Positions 1 through 8,157 of a stretch of 52,200 nt of DNA are shown here, in pieces. The notes under the pieces are model-generated. The model did not search any database. It was not told the DNA's origin and saw only the letters and a program-made list of their open reading frames with translations. Origin of the DNA: Nitrosomonas sp. Nm166 (GTDB taxonomy: Bacteria; Pseudomonadota; Gammaproteobacteria; Burkholderiales; Nitrosomonadaceae); NCBI RefSeq assembly GCF_900112825.1, contig NZ_FONE01000020.1, positions 1-52,200 of the forward strand, read 5' to 3'. The translations under genes and the position numbers were made by a program. Within the stretch, counting starts at the first letter, position 1. Each line of letters begins with the position of its first letter.

Positions 1-189
1 GATGTCATTTCCGGCAAGCCTGATGTCCAGAACACCCTCAAAACCCTGCGCTACAAGCTCTTTGCCAAAGCAGGTTACATCACTCATGAAGGCCGAAAAA
101 AAATTATTAACCTGGCTGTTGCCATGCAACAACGTGAATGGATGGATGGTCTTTGGGACAAATCCAAAACGTTTGATCTTCCCCGTTAA
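1..189 (+). CDS. IS1380-like transposase, C-terminal part
   Basis: The window opens inside a reading frame that runs from base 1 to a TAA at 187-189 and gives 62 residues ending in KTFDLPR. The segment TLRYKLFAKAGYITHEGRKK, followed by a hydrophobic stretch and a Trp-rich end (REWMDGLWDKS), resembles the C-terminus of IS1380-family DDE transposases. Downstream DNA contains GGAAAATCTGGG, whose complement CCCAGATTTTCC looks like an IS1380 terminal inverted repeat. The family call rests on remembered C-terminal and terminus patterns. The N-terminus and catalytic residues lie outside the window. Confidence 0.6.
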   Translation, partial: DVISGKPDVQNTLKTLRYKLFAKAGYITHEGRKKIINLAVAMQQREWMDGLWDKSKTFDLPR

Positions 190-190
190 A

Positions 191-290
191 TTTAGCCCAA
201 TATTCACACCCTGATCGGTTCTAATGGAAAATCTGGGTTTTTTAGCCCAATATTCACACCCTGATCGGTTCTAATGGAAAATCTGGGTTT
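191..290. repeat. Perfect 50-bp tandem duplication of an IS right end
   Basis: Bases 191-240 and 241-290 are identical. Each copy starts TTTAGCCCAATATTCACACC and ends AAATCTGGGTTT. The sequence follows the transposase stop codon directly, so it is probably the right terminus of the IS present twice. The second copy abuts the ribosome-binding site (AAAGGA, about 290-295) of the secreted protein gene at 302. Confidence 0.9.
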
Positions 291-301
291 AAAGGAATAT
301 T

Positions 302-715
302 ATGAAATTCTCAATTTTGAAACATTCAGTGGTCACAGTTTTCAGTGCGCTGATGATGAGTCAGGCGGGGGTTGCTTCAGCAGATAATCAGGGAGGCAGT
401 TTCACTACTGGTCTGGCCGCTGCTGTGGATTTTTATCAAGTTACCTGCTTTGATGATGGCAACGGAGCACCTTCGTATCTCGAAGAGCAGGTTAAAGATA
501 TGTCGGCTAATACGCCTAAGACCAGCATTTTAATATATAAAGGAACCAGTTGTACTACCAACAAATGTGCGCAACCGAGTACAGATACTACGGATAACAA
601 TACGACATACAGTCCTCTGGTTAGAGTCACCCAGGGAGCCGGCAGTTACGATGTGTTAGTCCATTGCAAGGCTTCTGGTAATGTACATACCGGTACGAGT
701 ATTACGTCCAGATAA
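302..715 (+). CDS. Secreted hypothetical protein, paralogue of 1939-2403
   Basis: This is a 137-residue protein with a clear Sec signal peptide (MKFSILKHSVVTVFSALMMS, cleavage probably near ASA-D). The mature part has several Cys residues (VTCFDDG, GTSCTTNKC, VHCKASG) and ends in a VHTGTSI segment. The product of 1939-2403 shares this layout, including the HCKA and VHTGT motifs and a central Y-L-E segment, so the two are paralogues on either side of a YcnI-like gene. The start is supported by AAAGGA upstream. I do not recognise a named family. Its place next to YcnI-like and TlpA genes suggests an exported, possibly metal- or redox-related role, which is inference. Its native upstream DNA appears replaced by the IS end. 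Confidence 0.75.
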   Translation: MKFSILKHSVVTVFSALMMSQAGVASADNQGGSFTTGLAAAVDFYQVTCFDDGNGAPSYLEEQVKDMSANTPKTSILIYKGTSCTTNKCAQPSTDTTDNNTTYSPLVRVTQGAGSYDVLVHCKASGNVHTGTSITSR

Positions 716-740
716 CAACAATAACTCATACTATTGAATT

Positions 741-775
741 CCCTCTTCGCTTTTGAAAGAAGGTGCGGGGTTTTT
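741..775 (+). terminator. Weak possible terminator
   Basis: A short imperfect hairpin (TCTTC with GAAGG, loop GCTTTTGAAA) lies 26 bases after the stop at 715 and is followed by GCGGGG and five T. The stem is short, so this is tentative. The rest of 776-1053 holds no gene I can support. Confidence 0.3.
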
Positions 776-1053
776 CAGCTTATAAGCCGCATAAATAATA
801 GGTGCGACAATTTGCCGCATTGATATTTTTATAACGCGACCAGATAATCCAATGCAAGTAGATTAATAAAAAGTATTTAATCTATGGTTAAGGATTCTGA
901 TAGAAACTTGAATCATTATTGTTGGTACTTTGCATCAAGTGTTTTTTGCTGAGATCTCCTGAACCTATCCACTGAATTCATGAGGTGCAAGTTGGGAACC
1001 AAAAGAAATTCTATATAGAAACTCATAAATTGACGGGAAAAAAGAGTGTAAAG

Positions 1054-1809
1054 ATGAATACAGGTTACAAATTAAAATTTATCACGGCTTCTATGATTGC
1101 AGCGGCGACAACAGTGGTTGGACATAGTGCATTTGCCCATACCCGACTGGAAGTGCCAATCATTAATGAAGCCACCAGAGCGAGTAATAATGTGGTTGTT
1201 GGCCATGGTTGCGGAAGTGAGAATGGAGAATCGCGTAATGTAATAGGTACTAGTGTGGTGTTCCCTGATGGTGTGGATTCAACTATTCTTGTTGACGGTC
1301 AACCACATGCAGGTGCTCTGACTGATTTTGTGCAAAATTGGGGTAATCAGAATCAGAAGGTTTATAGCAAGGCTGTTTTCACCTTTCAAGGTGAGAAACT
1401 GGATGCCAATGGAAACGTCGTAGGTTTCTGGGCTGGTGGTGGAGATACTTTACCGCATGATTTGGCGGGTTATATTCCATTTAGAACCGGTGCAGTGATC
1501 ATTGAGCCAACATCTTGTGCAGCCACTGTGAAATTTTACGTATCGATTGCAGATATTTGCGAAATTACACCTACTTCTGGTTTTAATGAAAACACAGTCA
1601 ATTTTTGGACGCATAATAATTTAGGTACACCGTATGACCGTGTCAGCACGACAGATGATGGTCCAGCTTCATTGACAATTACTCGCACGAGTGCTCTGCC
1701 AGAATCGTGCGGCGGAACCGGACTGGCCGTTGAGGTGAAGCCATCAGCCGCGCAAATCAATCGTGATATGCCGATTAAGATTGATGGTGCCCAAATCTGG
1801 CCACAGTAA
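1054..1809 (+). CDS. YcnI/DUF1775-like exported protein
   Basis: I chose the ATG at 1054 because it puts a signal peptide (MNTGYKLKFITASMIAAATT) at the N-terminus; the frame is open upstream to a GTG at 985. Cleavage after AFA would leave a mature N-terminal His (HTRLEVP), the residue that binds copper in YcnI-type DUF1775 proteins. VVVGHGCG followed by VVFPDGV matches the family pattern of a VPHGC-like segment before an I/F-P-[ED]-G-V strand. Later Cys and Trp residues (ADICEI, NFWTHN) are also family-like. YcnI proteins are membrane-associated or periplasmic copper-binding proteins; the copper role here is inferred. The gene is flanked by two paralogous secreted proteins and followed by a strong hairpin terminator. 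Confidence 0.65.
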   Translation: MNTGYKLKFITASMIAAATTVVGHSAFAHTRLEVPIINEATRASNNVVVGHGCGSENGESRNVIGTSVVFPDGVDSTILVDGQPHAGALTDFVQNWGNQNQKVYSKAVFTFQGEKLDANGNVVGFWAGGGDTLPHDLAGYIPFRTGAVIIEPTSCAATVKFYVSIADICEITPTSGFNENTVNFWTHNNLGTPYDRVSTTDDGPASLTITRTSALPESCGGTGLAVEVKPSAAQINRDMPIKIDGAQIWPQ

Positions 1810-1842
1810 CGACCGAATACTTAAGCAGGTTGGTGTCATGGG

Positions 1843-1880
1843 AACCTTGCTCTTTCCCCTCCTTCGGAGCAAGGTTTTCC
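1843..1880 (+). terminator. Rho-independent-type terminator
   Basis: AACCTTGCTC at 1843-1852 pairs perfectly with GAGCAAGGTT at 1867-1876 across a 14-base loop and is followed by TTCCT. It lies 34 bases after the stop of the YcnI-like gene and separates it from the next gene. Confidence 0.7.
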
Positions 1881-1938
1881 TAAAAGCAGAAAGAAGTGTT
1901 TACATTAATATAAATAAAATAGCGATGGAGGTTATAAA

Positions 1939-2403
1939 ATGTGGAACGTGAAAATACAAAGGTTTTTGCAAGTGATTTTTATTATGATTACAACTAGTTA
2001 TGCTGGATTAAGTAGTGCGCATAGTGCCGGAGCAGTAATGGATCCCAATGGTACTGTTGCAAGTTTTACCGGCTATGCGCTGATTACTTGTACCAGCGAT
2101 GAAAGTGGTACTATCCCAACTGATTATTTGGAAGCTAGCATTAAAGATACTTCTGCACCGGTAGAAAATTTATTAACTAATTTACAGTTGATTAAAGGAG
2201 ATCGTGCAATCAGTATTTCGGACCCAATTGCTGGGGATGCAAATCCAAGTCCTATTGTTATTCTGCAAGGTGGCAATGGGGTTTACTTGATACTAGTAAA
2301 TAAAACTGGGGCTGGGGTAAGGTCATTTGAAGTTGATTATCACTGCAAAGCTGCAAATGGCGTTCATACTGGAACGGATATTAGAGTTAATCAATTTCAG
2401 TAA
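1939..2403 (+). CDS. Secreted hypothetical protein, paralogue of 302-715
   Basis: This 154-residue protein has an N-terminal signal sequence (FLQVIFIMITTSYAGLSS). Cleavage after SSA would expose an N-terminal His (HSAGAV), as in the YcnI-like neighbour. The mature region carries LITCTSDESG, YLEASIKDTS and DYHCKAANGVHTGTDIR, which align with the 302-715 product. GGAGG lies just upstream of the ATG. The function is unknown. The duplicated arrangement around the YcnI-like gene suggests the three act together, but that is inference. Confidence 0.75.
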   Translation: MWNVKIQRFLQVIFIMITTSYAGLSSAHSAGAVMDPNGTVASFTGYALITCTSDESGTIPTDYLEASIKDTSAPVENLLTNLQLIKGDRAISISDPIAGDANPSPIVILQGGNGVYLILVNKTGAGVRSFEVDYHCKAANGVHTGTDIRVNQFQ

Positions 2404-2523
2404 TTATTGATGACTTACATTACACAAGACAATCTGGTTTGATTTTTCTATGATTAAACTAAAAAAGCGATAATATCAATCGGTAAGAGAATCAAGTAGT
2501 AAGAAAATTGAGGTATTAGTGCA

Positions 2524-3027
2524 ATGATAAAGAAAATGAAATTATTATCTTTGATGATGTTAAGTTTGTTTGCGGCATCATCATTCGCCGAGCATCTGGA
2601 TCAAATGTCACCTTCCTGTGCATTGACGACATTGGATGGTAAGCCTGCACATGATTTGCAGGAATTGAAAGGAAAAGTTGTTTACGTGGATTTCTGGGCG
2701 TCCTGGTGCCCGCCTTGTGTCAAATCTTTCCCGTTTTTAAACGAACTCAATCATGATTTAAAAGATAAAGGGCTGCAGGTAATCGGGGTCAATTTGGATG
2801 AGAAATTAAGTGATGCGCAGGAATTTATTGCTAAACATCCCGTGGATTTTTCGATTGTTGCGGATGCAAGTAAGCAATGTGCCAAGGGTTTTGAGGTGAT
2901 GGCAATGCCTACTTCTTATTTAATTGACCGGAAAGGAAATATTCGCCATATTCATCAGGGGTTCCGTCCTGGTGAATCTGAAGAATTACGCGCTTTAGTT
3001 ACCCAACTGGTGATGGAGCATCCTTAA
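2524..3027 (+). CDS. TlpA-like thiol-disulfide oxidoreductase
   Basis: This is a 167-residue periplasmic thioredoxin-fold protein. A signal peptide (MKLLSLMMLSLFAASSFA) is followed by a TlpA/ResA-type domain with the active site WASWCPPC near residues 58-65 and the cis-Pro loop MPTSY near residue 139. TlpA-type proteins reduce disulfides in exported partners such as cytochrome c apoproteins or copper chaperones. It is followed after 10 bases by the DUF4266 gene and then the DUF3570 gene, an arrangement that recurs in proteobacteria. It therefore probably serves that outer-membrane system; its exact substrate cannot be read from sequence. Confidence 0.9.
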   Translation: MIKKMKLLSLMMLSLFAASSFAEHLDQMSPSCALTTLDGKPAHDLQELKGKVVYVDFWASWCPPCVKSFPFLNELNHDLKDKGLQVIGVNLDEKLSDAQEFIAKHPVDFSIVADASKQCAKGFEVMAMPTSYLIDRKGNIRHIHQGFRPGESEELRALVTQLVMEHP

Positions 3028-3037
3028 AGAGTAAACA

Positions 3038-3289
3038 ATGCTGGCGCTTATTACCCCGCTCATCAAAAAAAATCGGTATGCCTTTATCAAACTGATACTC
3101 GCACTCAGTATGGTACTATCCGGCTGCGTAAATATAGCGCCATGGGAACGGGGTAATCTGGCGAAACCTCAGATGGAATTAGATCCGCACCCGCTGCAAA
3201 GCGAATTACAATCTCATAATTACAGCAGTCGTGAAGCGGCTCCAAGTCATAAATCATCGTCGGGCGGTGGTGGTTGTGGCTGTTATTAG
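3038..3289 (+). CDS. DUF4266 lipoprotein
   Basis: This 83-residue protein has a lipobox (VLSGC, lipidated Cys near residue 30), then the DUF4266 signature PWERGNLAKPQMELDPHPL, NYSSREAA, and a Gly-rich GGGGCGCY tail. The C-terminal Cys pair next to the Gly run is typical of the family. DUF4266 genes usually sit between a TlpA thioredoxin and a DUF3570 protein, as here. It is probably anchored in the outer membrane. The molecular function is not known. Confidence 0.9.
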   Translation: MLALITPLIKKNRYAFIKLILALSMVLSGCVNIAPWERGNLAKPQMELDPHPLQSELQSHNYSSREAAPSHKSSSGGGGCGCY

Positions 3290-3327
3290 TCTATTTTCAT
3301 TTAGGTGCTTTTTAAGGTAAATGAAAT

Positions 3328-6054
3328 TTGCAGCAAAGTAGTACATCCCAGTGCCAGAATAACCGTCATGAGTTGGATAATCTTGAAGCGCCGTCCTCTG
3401 TAAAAGCAAGGAGCGCGCTCCAGGCACTGACATCCGCCGCTCTGGTATTGCCTGGTTTACTAATGTCCTCAGGGCATGCGGCAGGTACCGATCGAATCAA
3501 TTTTCAATATAGCCGTTATCAGGAAGGGGAGCGTAACCTGTTTGGCGTGCCCCAAAGTTTAAAGCCTATCACTGCCGATGTCTTATATGGCAGCGGTAAT
3601 TTTTCCCTGACAGATCGTACTAAATTTTCTTTTGGTTATACGCAGGATACCTGGTCGGGGGCAACACCCATTGCGATTTCTCCGTTGGTTGCCAATGGTA
3701 ATCGTCCTATTCTAAGCAATACCGAATCGGGAGTAGTGATAGTAGGTGCTTCTCCTATTATCAATAGCCAAATATTGCTAGATCGCGAGTTAAATCCGAT
3801 CAGACGAGATCCGCAAAGTGGTCAATTGTCAGGAACAGATAGCCGATCAGTGATGGTCATGTCTTCGGCATCGCCAGAAACCCGCCGTCAGGCCAATTTT
3901 GGCTTGAGTCATGAGTGGAATGAAGCGGCTATTAATATAGGCGGTGGATTTTCAAGAGAAAGAGACTACAAGTCAAGCTATGGCAATATTGGTGGTCGGC
4001 TGGATTTTAATCAGAAGTTAACAACTGTTAAATTTGGTGGCGGCTATACGCATAGTGATATCGGCGCCATTCTGGACCATGATGCATCCCCTTATATCAC
4101 CAAGACTGCATTTTCCCAGCAAATCATAAGCCGTGGGGGTTCTGAGATATTGCAAGGTAACCGGCAAGACTGGGCAGCCAATGTCGGTCTGACCCAGGTT
4201 CTGACCAAGAGTGCATTGATTGATGCCAATATTGGTTATACCCATAGCAGCGGCTTTATGGAAAACCCTTATAAAGTGGTGTCAGTGATTTTTATTGATC
4301 CGACTGCTTTAAACACTAACCAAACGACACCGATTGCCGGCGATTTGCGTGCGCTTATTGAACAGCGACCGGATATCCGCAATCAAGTAGCGATCAATAC
4401 AAAATACATTCAGCATATCAGTGCATTTGATGCAGCATTGCATCTAGGTTACCGATTATCGGTGGATGACTGGGGTATCAATACTCACACATTTGATGCC
4501 AGCTGGGTGCAACCGCTGGGCAATGACTGGACTGTTACTCCCCGCATCCGCTATTACTCTCAGGATGCTGCCAGTTTTTATCGGCCTTATTTGTTTTCCC
4601 AACAAACTTACCGGAGGAATGAATTTGACAGCTTGGGGCGCCAAATCTGGGTCGATGTAAACAATCCAAATATTCAATACTTCCGCGATTCCAACTTTAA
4701 TTTGTTTGACCAGAGTGGCAATTTGGTGAACGAAGCTTTTTTGAACATACAACCCAAAATCACTTCATTTGATGCCGGAAAATTACCTGATAATTTTTCC
4801 AGTGACCATCGTTTAGCAGGATTTGGGGCACTGAGTGGTGGAGTAGTGTTGAGTAAGATACTTGGAAAAGGTGTCGCTCTAGAAGCAGGTTTTGAATACT
4901 ACACACGAGCCAGTTCCATGCAACTGGGCAGCGGTGGCGGCAATAGTTTTGCTGATTTTGATTATTATGTTGCGAATGCAGCGCTGAAACTTGACATGGA
5001 ATCAACCAATCCATCTCTCCCTACCGGTAATTCTTCTCATACTCACCAGGATTCAATCAGGCACTATCAACACCAATTTCCACCAGCTGGGGTGATGTTT
5101 GGCCATATGCTCAATAAACCGGGTGATTTCATGGTGGGTTATCGGTTTATGTTGGGTCGATCGGACGGAAGCATGATGCACGGTGCCCATAAAGTAAGTG
5201 ATCAAACGGTAGTGGATCAAGGCTGCAGCGAGGCAATACCCTGCCGGTTCACGCCAGCCTATATGAATATGCGTATGCATATGCTGGACATTATGTATGC
5301 ACCTACCAAGTGGCTCAATGTCATGTTGATGCCAACATTCATGGATATGGACATGAATTTGCGCAGACTGGCCGGAGCCCCGCCTGCCGCACCGGGCGTG
5401 CACGAGCATCGAGGAATTGCTGGACATGAAACAGGCGCGGTCAGCGATACTTATATTTCATCATTAATTAAGCTGATTGATATTCCAGGTCATCGCGTGC
5501 ATATGAATCTGGGACTCAGCGCTCCGACCGGAAAGGTGGATATAGAATTGCGTCGCATAGCTCAGGTTGATGGCGGATTGATTCATTTTGGAATGCAATT
5601 GGGAAGCGGTACCTGGGACTTTTTGCCGAGTTTGACTTATCTGGGTGGAAGGAGTCGCTGGTCATGGGGTGCACAACTGAGCGGTGTCAAACGCATGGAA
5701 GAGAAAAATAAATCCGGCTATCGTCTGGGTGATATTTTTCAGGCGACAACTTGGGGCGGTTTTGATCTGACGCGGTGGCTAGCAGCATCGGTGCGCGGTG
5801 CCTATACTATACAAGGAGCCATACACCGGGATTTCGATTCATTTAATGCACATATCGGTCCGATGGATTTTCCTGCTAATTATGGCGGACAATTTTGGGA
5901 TATTGGATTGGGATTAAATGCTGTCATTCCGAGCGGGCGGTTTGCCGGTAATCGTTTCGGTTTTGAATGGATACAACCGCTCAGGAATGACTTTAATGGA
6001 TTCCAGCTTGACCGTAAGGGTGCATTATCAGCAACCTGGAGTTATCAGTTTTAA
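3328..6054 (+). CDS. DUF3570 protein fused to a Met/His-rich transporter-like barrel
   Basis: This 908-residue protein starts at TTG 3328, preceded by AAGG; the frame is closed just upstream. After a signal region (LTSAALVLPGLLMSSGHA), residues about 50-555 form a DUF3570 beta-barrel domain ending near FADFDYYVANAALKL. Residues about 575-908 form a second outer-membrane-type domain ending in an aromatic terminus (WSYQF). The second domain is unusually rich in Met and His: HQFPPAGVMFGHML, SMMHGAH, MNMRMHMLDIMYAP near residue 646 and MLMPTFMDMDMN just after. It resembles the PF13557-like 'transporter' proteins that carry Met-rich strands. Met/His clusters suggest Cu(I) or another soft metal. 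The fusion itself is directly visible; the metal role is inferred. Confidence 0.75.
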   Translation: MQQSSTSQCQNNRHELDNLEAPSSVKARSALQALTSAALVLPGLLMSSGHAAGTDRINFQYSRYQEGERNLFGVPQSLKPITADVLYGSGNFSLTDRTKFSFGYTQDTWSGATPIAISPLVANGNRPILSNTESGVVIVGASPIINSQILLDRELNPIRRDPQSGQLSGTDSRSVMVMSSASPETRRQANFGLSHEWNEAAINIGGGFSRERDYKSSYGNIGGRLDFNQKLTTVKFGGGYTHSDIGAILDHDASPYITKTAFSQQIISRGGSEILQGNRQDWAANVGLTQVLTKSALIDANIGYTHSSGFMENPYKVVSVIFIDPTALNTNQTTPIAGDLRALIEQRPDIRNQVAINTKYIQHISAFDAALHLGYRLSVDDWGINTHTFDASWVQPLGNDWTVTPRIRYYSQDAASFYRPYLFSQQTYRRNEFDSLGRQIWVDVNNPNIQYFRDSNFNLFDQSGNLVNEAFLNIQPKITSFDAGKLPDNFSSDHRLAGFGALSGGVVLSKILGKGVALEAGFEYYTRASSMQLGSGGGNSFADFDYYVANAALKLDMESTNPSLPTGNSSHTHQDSIRHYQHQFPPAGVMFGHMLNKPGDFMVGYRFMLGRSDGSMMHGAHKVSDQTVVDQGCSEAIPCRFTPAYMNMRMHMLDIMYAPTKWLNVMLMPTFMDMDMNLRRLAGAPPAAPGVHEHRGIAGHETGAVSDTYISSLIKLIDIPGHRVHMNLGLSAPTGKVDIELRRIAQVDGGLIHFGMQLGSGTWDFLPSLTYLGGRSRWSWGAQLSGVKRMEEKNKSGYRLGDIFQATTWGGFDLTRWLAASVRGAYTIQGAIHRDFDSFNAHIGPMDFPANYGGQFWDIGLGLNAVIPSGRFAGNRFGFEWIQPLRNDFNGFQLDRKGALSATWSYQF

Positions 6055-6119
6055 CAAGAAGCACACTTATTTTTAAAATATTTAAGATAAGTTGCAATGA
6101 ATTTTCAATAGTCCTTCGC

Positions 6120-7040
6120 TTGCGAAATATCGTGGCCAGCTTAAATTATTATCACTATGATTTCAAGGCAATGGGTTCGCCTTGCTCGATCCAGCTTTAC
6201 GCCAGCAATTCGAAGACAGGCAAACAGGTAGCCAGGATTGCCATGGATGATGTTTACCGGCTGGAAGCACGCTACTCCCGCTATCGCGCAGATAGTTTTT
6301 TATCCGAGATAAATCGTACTGCTGCACAGGGAGGGCATATCACTGTGGATGATGAAACGGCTGGATTGCTGGATTATGCAGCCACTTGTTACCAGCAAAG
6401 CGATGGCTTATTTGATATTACTTCTGGCATTTTACGGCGGGTCTGGGATTTTAAATCTGGCATTATACCTACTCATGAAGCGATTCAGTCTGTGCTCGAA
6501 ATGATTGGCTGGCATCAATTAAGTTGGCAGCGGCCCATACTGACATTTACTGTTCCTGGGATGGAAATCGATTTTGGCGGTGTCGTTAAAGAATATGCCG
6601 TTGATCGTGCTGCCTCGCTCTGTTGGAATGCAGGAATTCGACATGGCATCATTAATCTCGGGGGGGACATTAAAATCATTGGCCCGCATAATGATGGTAG
6701 CCCCTGGCGGATAGCGATACGTCATCCACGTCAGCCTGGGGGTATAGTAACCACATTATTGCTTTATTCCGGGGCACTTGCGAGTAGCGGAGATTATGAG
6801 CGTTGCATCATACTGAATGGTGTGCGTTATGGGCATGTGCTTAACCCTAAAACCGGCTGGCCGGTCAGTTATATGGCGGCGGTGAGTGTGATTGGTGAGT
6901 TTTGTGTAGTGGCAGGCAGTGCATCCACCATCGGCCTGCTTAAGGAAGAACAAGGATCTGACTGGTTGAATGAACTTGGCCTGCCCCATTTATGGATGAA
7001 TGTGTATGGAGAGGTGGGGGGATCTCTTGGAATTGGGTAA
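6120..7040 (+). CDS. apbE: FAD:protein FMN transferase (ApbE family)
   Basis: This enzyme transfers FMN from FAD to a Thr of flavoproteins in a Mg-dependent reaction. Family motifs are FKAMGSPC near the N-terminus, EIDFGGVVKEYAVDRAA, NLGGDIKIIGP, ASSGDYER and HVLNPKTGWPV; the total is 306 residues. The start is uncertain: TTG 6120 and GTG 6132 are both in frame, and neither has a strong ribosome-binding site. No signal peptide is evident, unlike many ApbE lipoproteins. It lies 65 bases after the DUF3570 fusion gene and probably belongs to the same cluster. Its flavoprotein target is not in the window. Confidence 0.88.
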   Translation: MRNIVASLNYYHYDFKAMGSPCSIQLYASNSKTGKQVARIAMDDVYRLEARYSRYRADSFLSEINRTAAQGGHITVDDETAGLLDYAATCYQQSDGLFDITSGILRRVWDFKSGIIPTHEAIQSVLEMIGWHQLSWQRPILTFTVPGMEIDFGGVVKEYAVDRAASLCWNAGIRHGIINLGGDIKIIGPHNDGSPWRIAIRHPRQPGGIVTTLLLYSGALASSGDYERCIILNGVRYGHVLNPKTGWPVSYMAAVSVIGEFCVVAGSASTIGLLKEEQGSDWLNELGLPHLWMNVYGEVGGSLGIG

Positions 7041-7269
7041 TTTTTTTTTATGAATAAATAAATAGGCAATAAATAGAGATTTCTGTATGGATCTGCTGAA
7101 TTTTTAAATTCCCTACTTTATTTTTTAATGCTATCCTTAATACGAATGAGTGCTTTCGCTTATTCTTAATTACTTCAAAGATCAAATGTTGTAATTGATA
7201 GGTGTTATGTGAAGTTGCTTAAGTTTCAACAATAATGTTTGATATTTATTATTAATAAGGAGATTATTA

Positions 7270-7443
7270 ATGAAGTATTCACTTTTTGCTGTTGTACTTA
7301 TAACTCTGATATTAACCGCATGTGGAGGTGAAGGAAAACCAGGCCAATATCCTCCAAGTCTCTATAAAGAGCGAGAAGGTCAATTGACCGATAGCGAACT
7401 TGAAAAAACCAAAAGGGAGGGCGCAGAACAGCAAAGTAACTAA
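7270..7443 (+). CDS. Small lipoprotein
   Basis: This short frame encodes 57 residues. It has a clear AAGGAGA ribosome-binding site at 7257-7263, a hydrophobic leader (YSLFAVVLITLILTACGG) with lipobox LTAC, and a charged tail rich in Glu and Lys (KEREGQLTDSELEKTKREG). The lipidated Cys would be residue 18. I recognise no family; it stands alone between apbE and the SRP RNA gene. Confidence 0.65.
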   Translation: MKYSLFAVVLITLILTACGGEGKPGQYPPSLYKEREGQLTDSELEKTKREGAEQQSN

Positions 7444-7513
7444 AGTACTCTTGCTGTTGGTTCCTCAACATCATGGTGAGGACCAGATAGTCAAGTTCTA
7501 ACAAGAGCTAATA

Positions 7514-7588
7514 AAAAAACAAGCACTTGATATTCCTTTCTCCAATATGAAATTTATATGGGTAATGAGATGTAGAGCTTGTTTTTTT
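7514..7588 (+). terminator. Long stem with T tract after the small lipoprotein
   Basis: AAAAAACAAGC at 7514-7524 pairs perfectly with GCTTGTTTTTT at 7577-7587 across a loop of about 52 bases. The A-tract stem and T-tract arm could act as a terminator, but the long loop makes this uncertain. Immediately after it, CGACCCT (7592-7598) pairs with AGGGTCG (7611-7617). The remaining DNA from 7618 to 7976 holds no gene I can support; it may carry the ffs promoter. Confidence 0.4.
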
Positions 7589-7976
7589 AAGCGACCCTGG
7601 TGTAAATACTAGGGTCGTAATCCCAAATCCAGCATTTAAGGATATAATCCTCTCAGCCATAACTAATTAGCATTAGCTGTAGGTAATTTCTTTAATAATT
7701 GCTGAATCCAGTCAACTTCTTCCGATTTTCAATCAGAGCATATCGCTCATCAGAGCGGTCTTTCACCGGTAAGTCGGCATTATTCGATATCCAAATTGGA
7801 GTATTTTGTCATCTACTGGTATACTCTGAGCACTGAGCACTTTCGACTGTGCTAGTTTTTTAAGTGATAGTTTTAATCTTAAATTGAGTGAACTTTGTGA
7901 TCAACGAGTTTGTTTGCCAATGAGCAGTTACATCGCATCGAAGTTTAGCAGGGTTTAGATAGATTTATAAGTTTTA

Positions 7977-8077
7977 TGGCGGGCCTCCCCGCATTGCAAG
8001 GTAGTGAACCTGGTCAGGTCCGGAAGGAAGCAGCCACAGCTATTTATTGCGAGTGCCGGGGGTCTGGCTCGCCACCC
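7977..8077 (+). ncRNA. ffs: SRP 4.5S RNA
   Basis: The conserved core GGTCAGGTCCGGAAGGAAGC lies at about 8014-8033. It is the SRP domain IV hairpin that binds Ffh. The flanks TGGCGGGC (from 7977) and GCTCGCCA (to 8074) pair to close the long helix, with CTCCCCG and CGGGGG continuing it. The size of about 100 nt fits the bacterial small SRP RNA. It lies just upstream of dnaX, a common order in proteobacteria. The exact ends are estimated from the closing stem. Confidence 0.95.
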
Positions 8078-8157
8078 AACATGATAGCATGCGATAATAT
8101 GAAGTAAGATCTGTATTTTAGATTTTGCATCAGTTTAATAGTATCCAATTCAAAAAC

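Noticed and set aside
2..214. Open frame of 70 codons at the left edge in frame 2
   Set aside because: The adjacent frame from base 1 to 189 reads as a transposase C-terminus; the other frame is its shadow and runs into the repeat.
5053..5427. Minus-strand open frame of 124 codons rich in His and Met
   Set aside because: It is the complement of the Met/His-rich part of the DUF3570 fusion, and its composition is a mirror of that coding sequence.
7833..7861. AGCAC...GTGCT hairpin followed by T6
   Set aside because: The stem is only five base pairs and there is no gene upstream for it to terminate.
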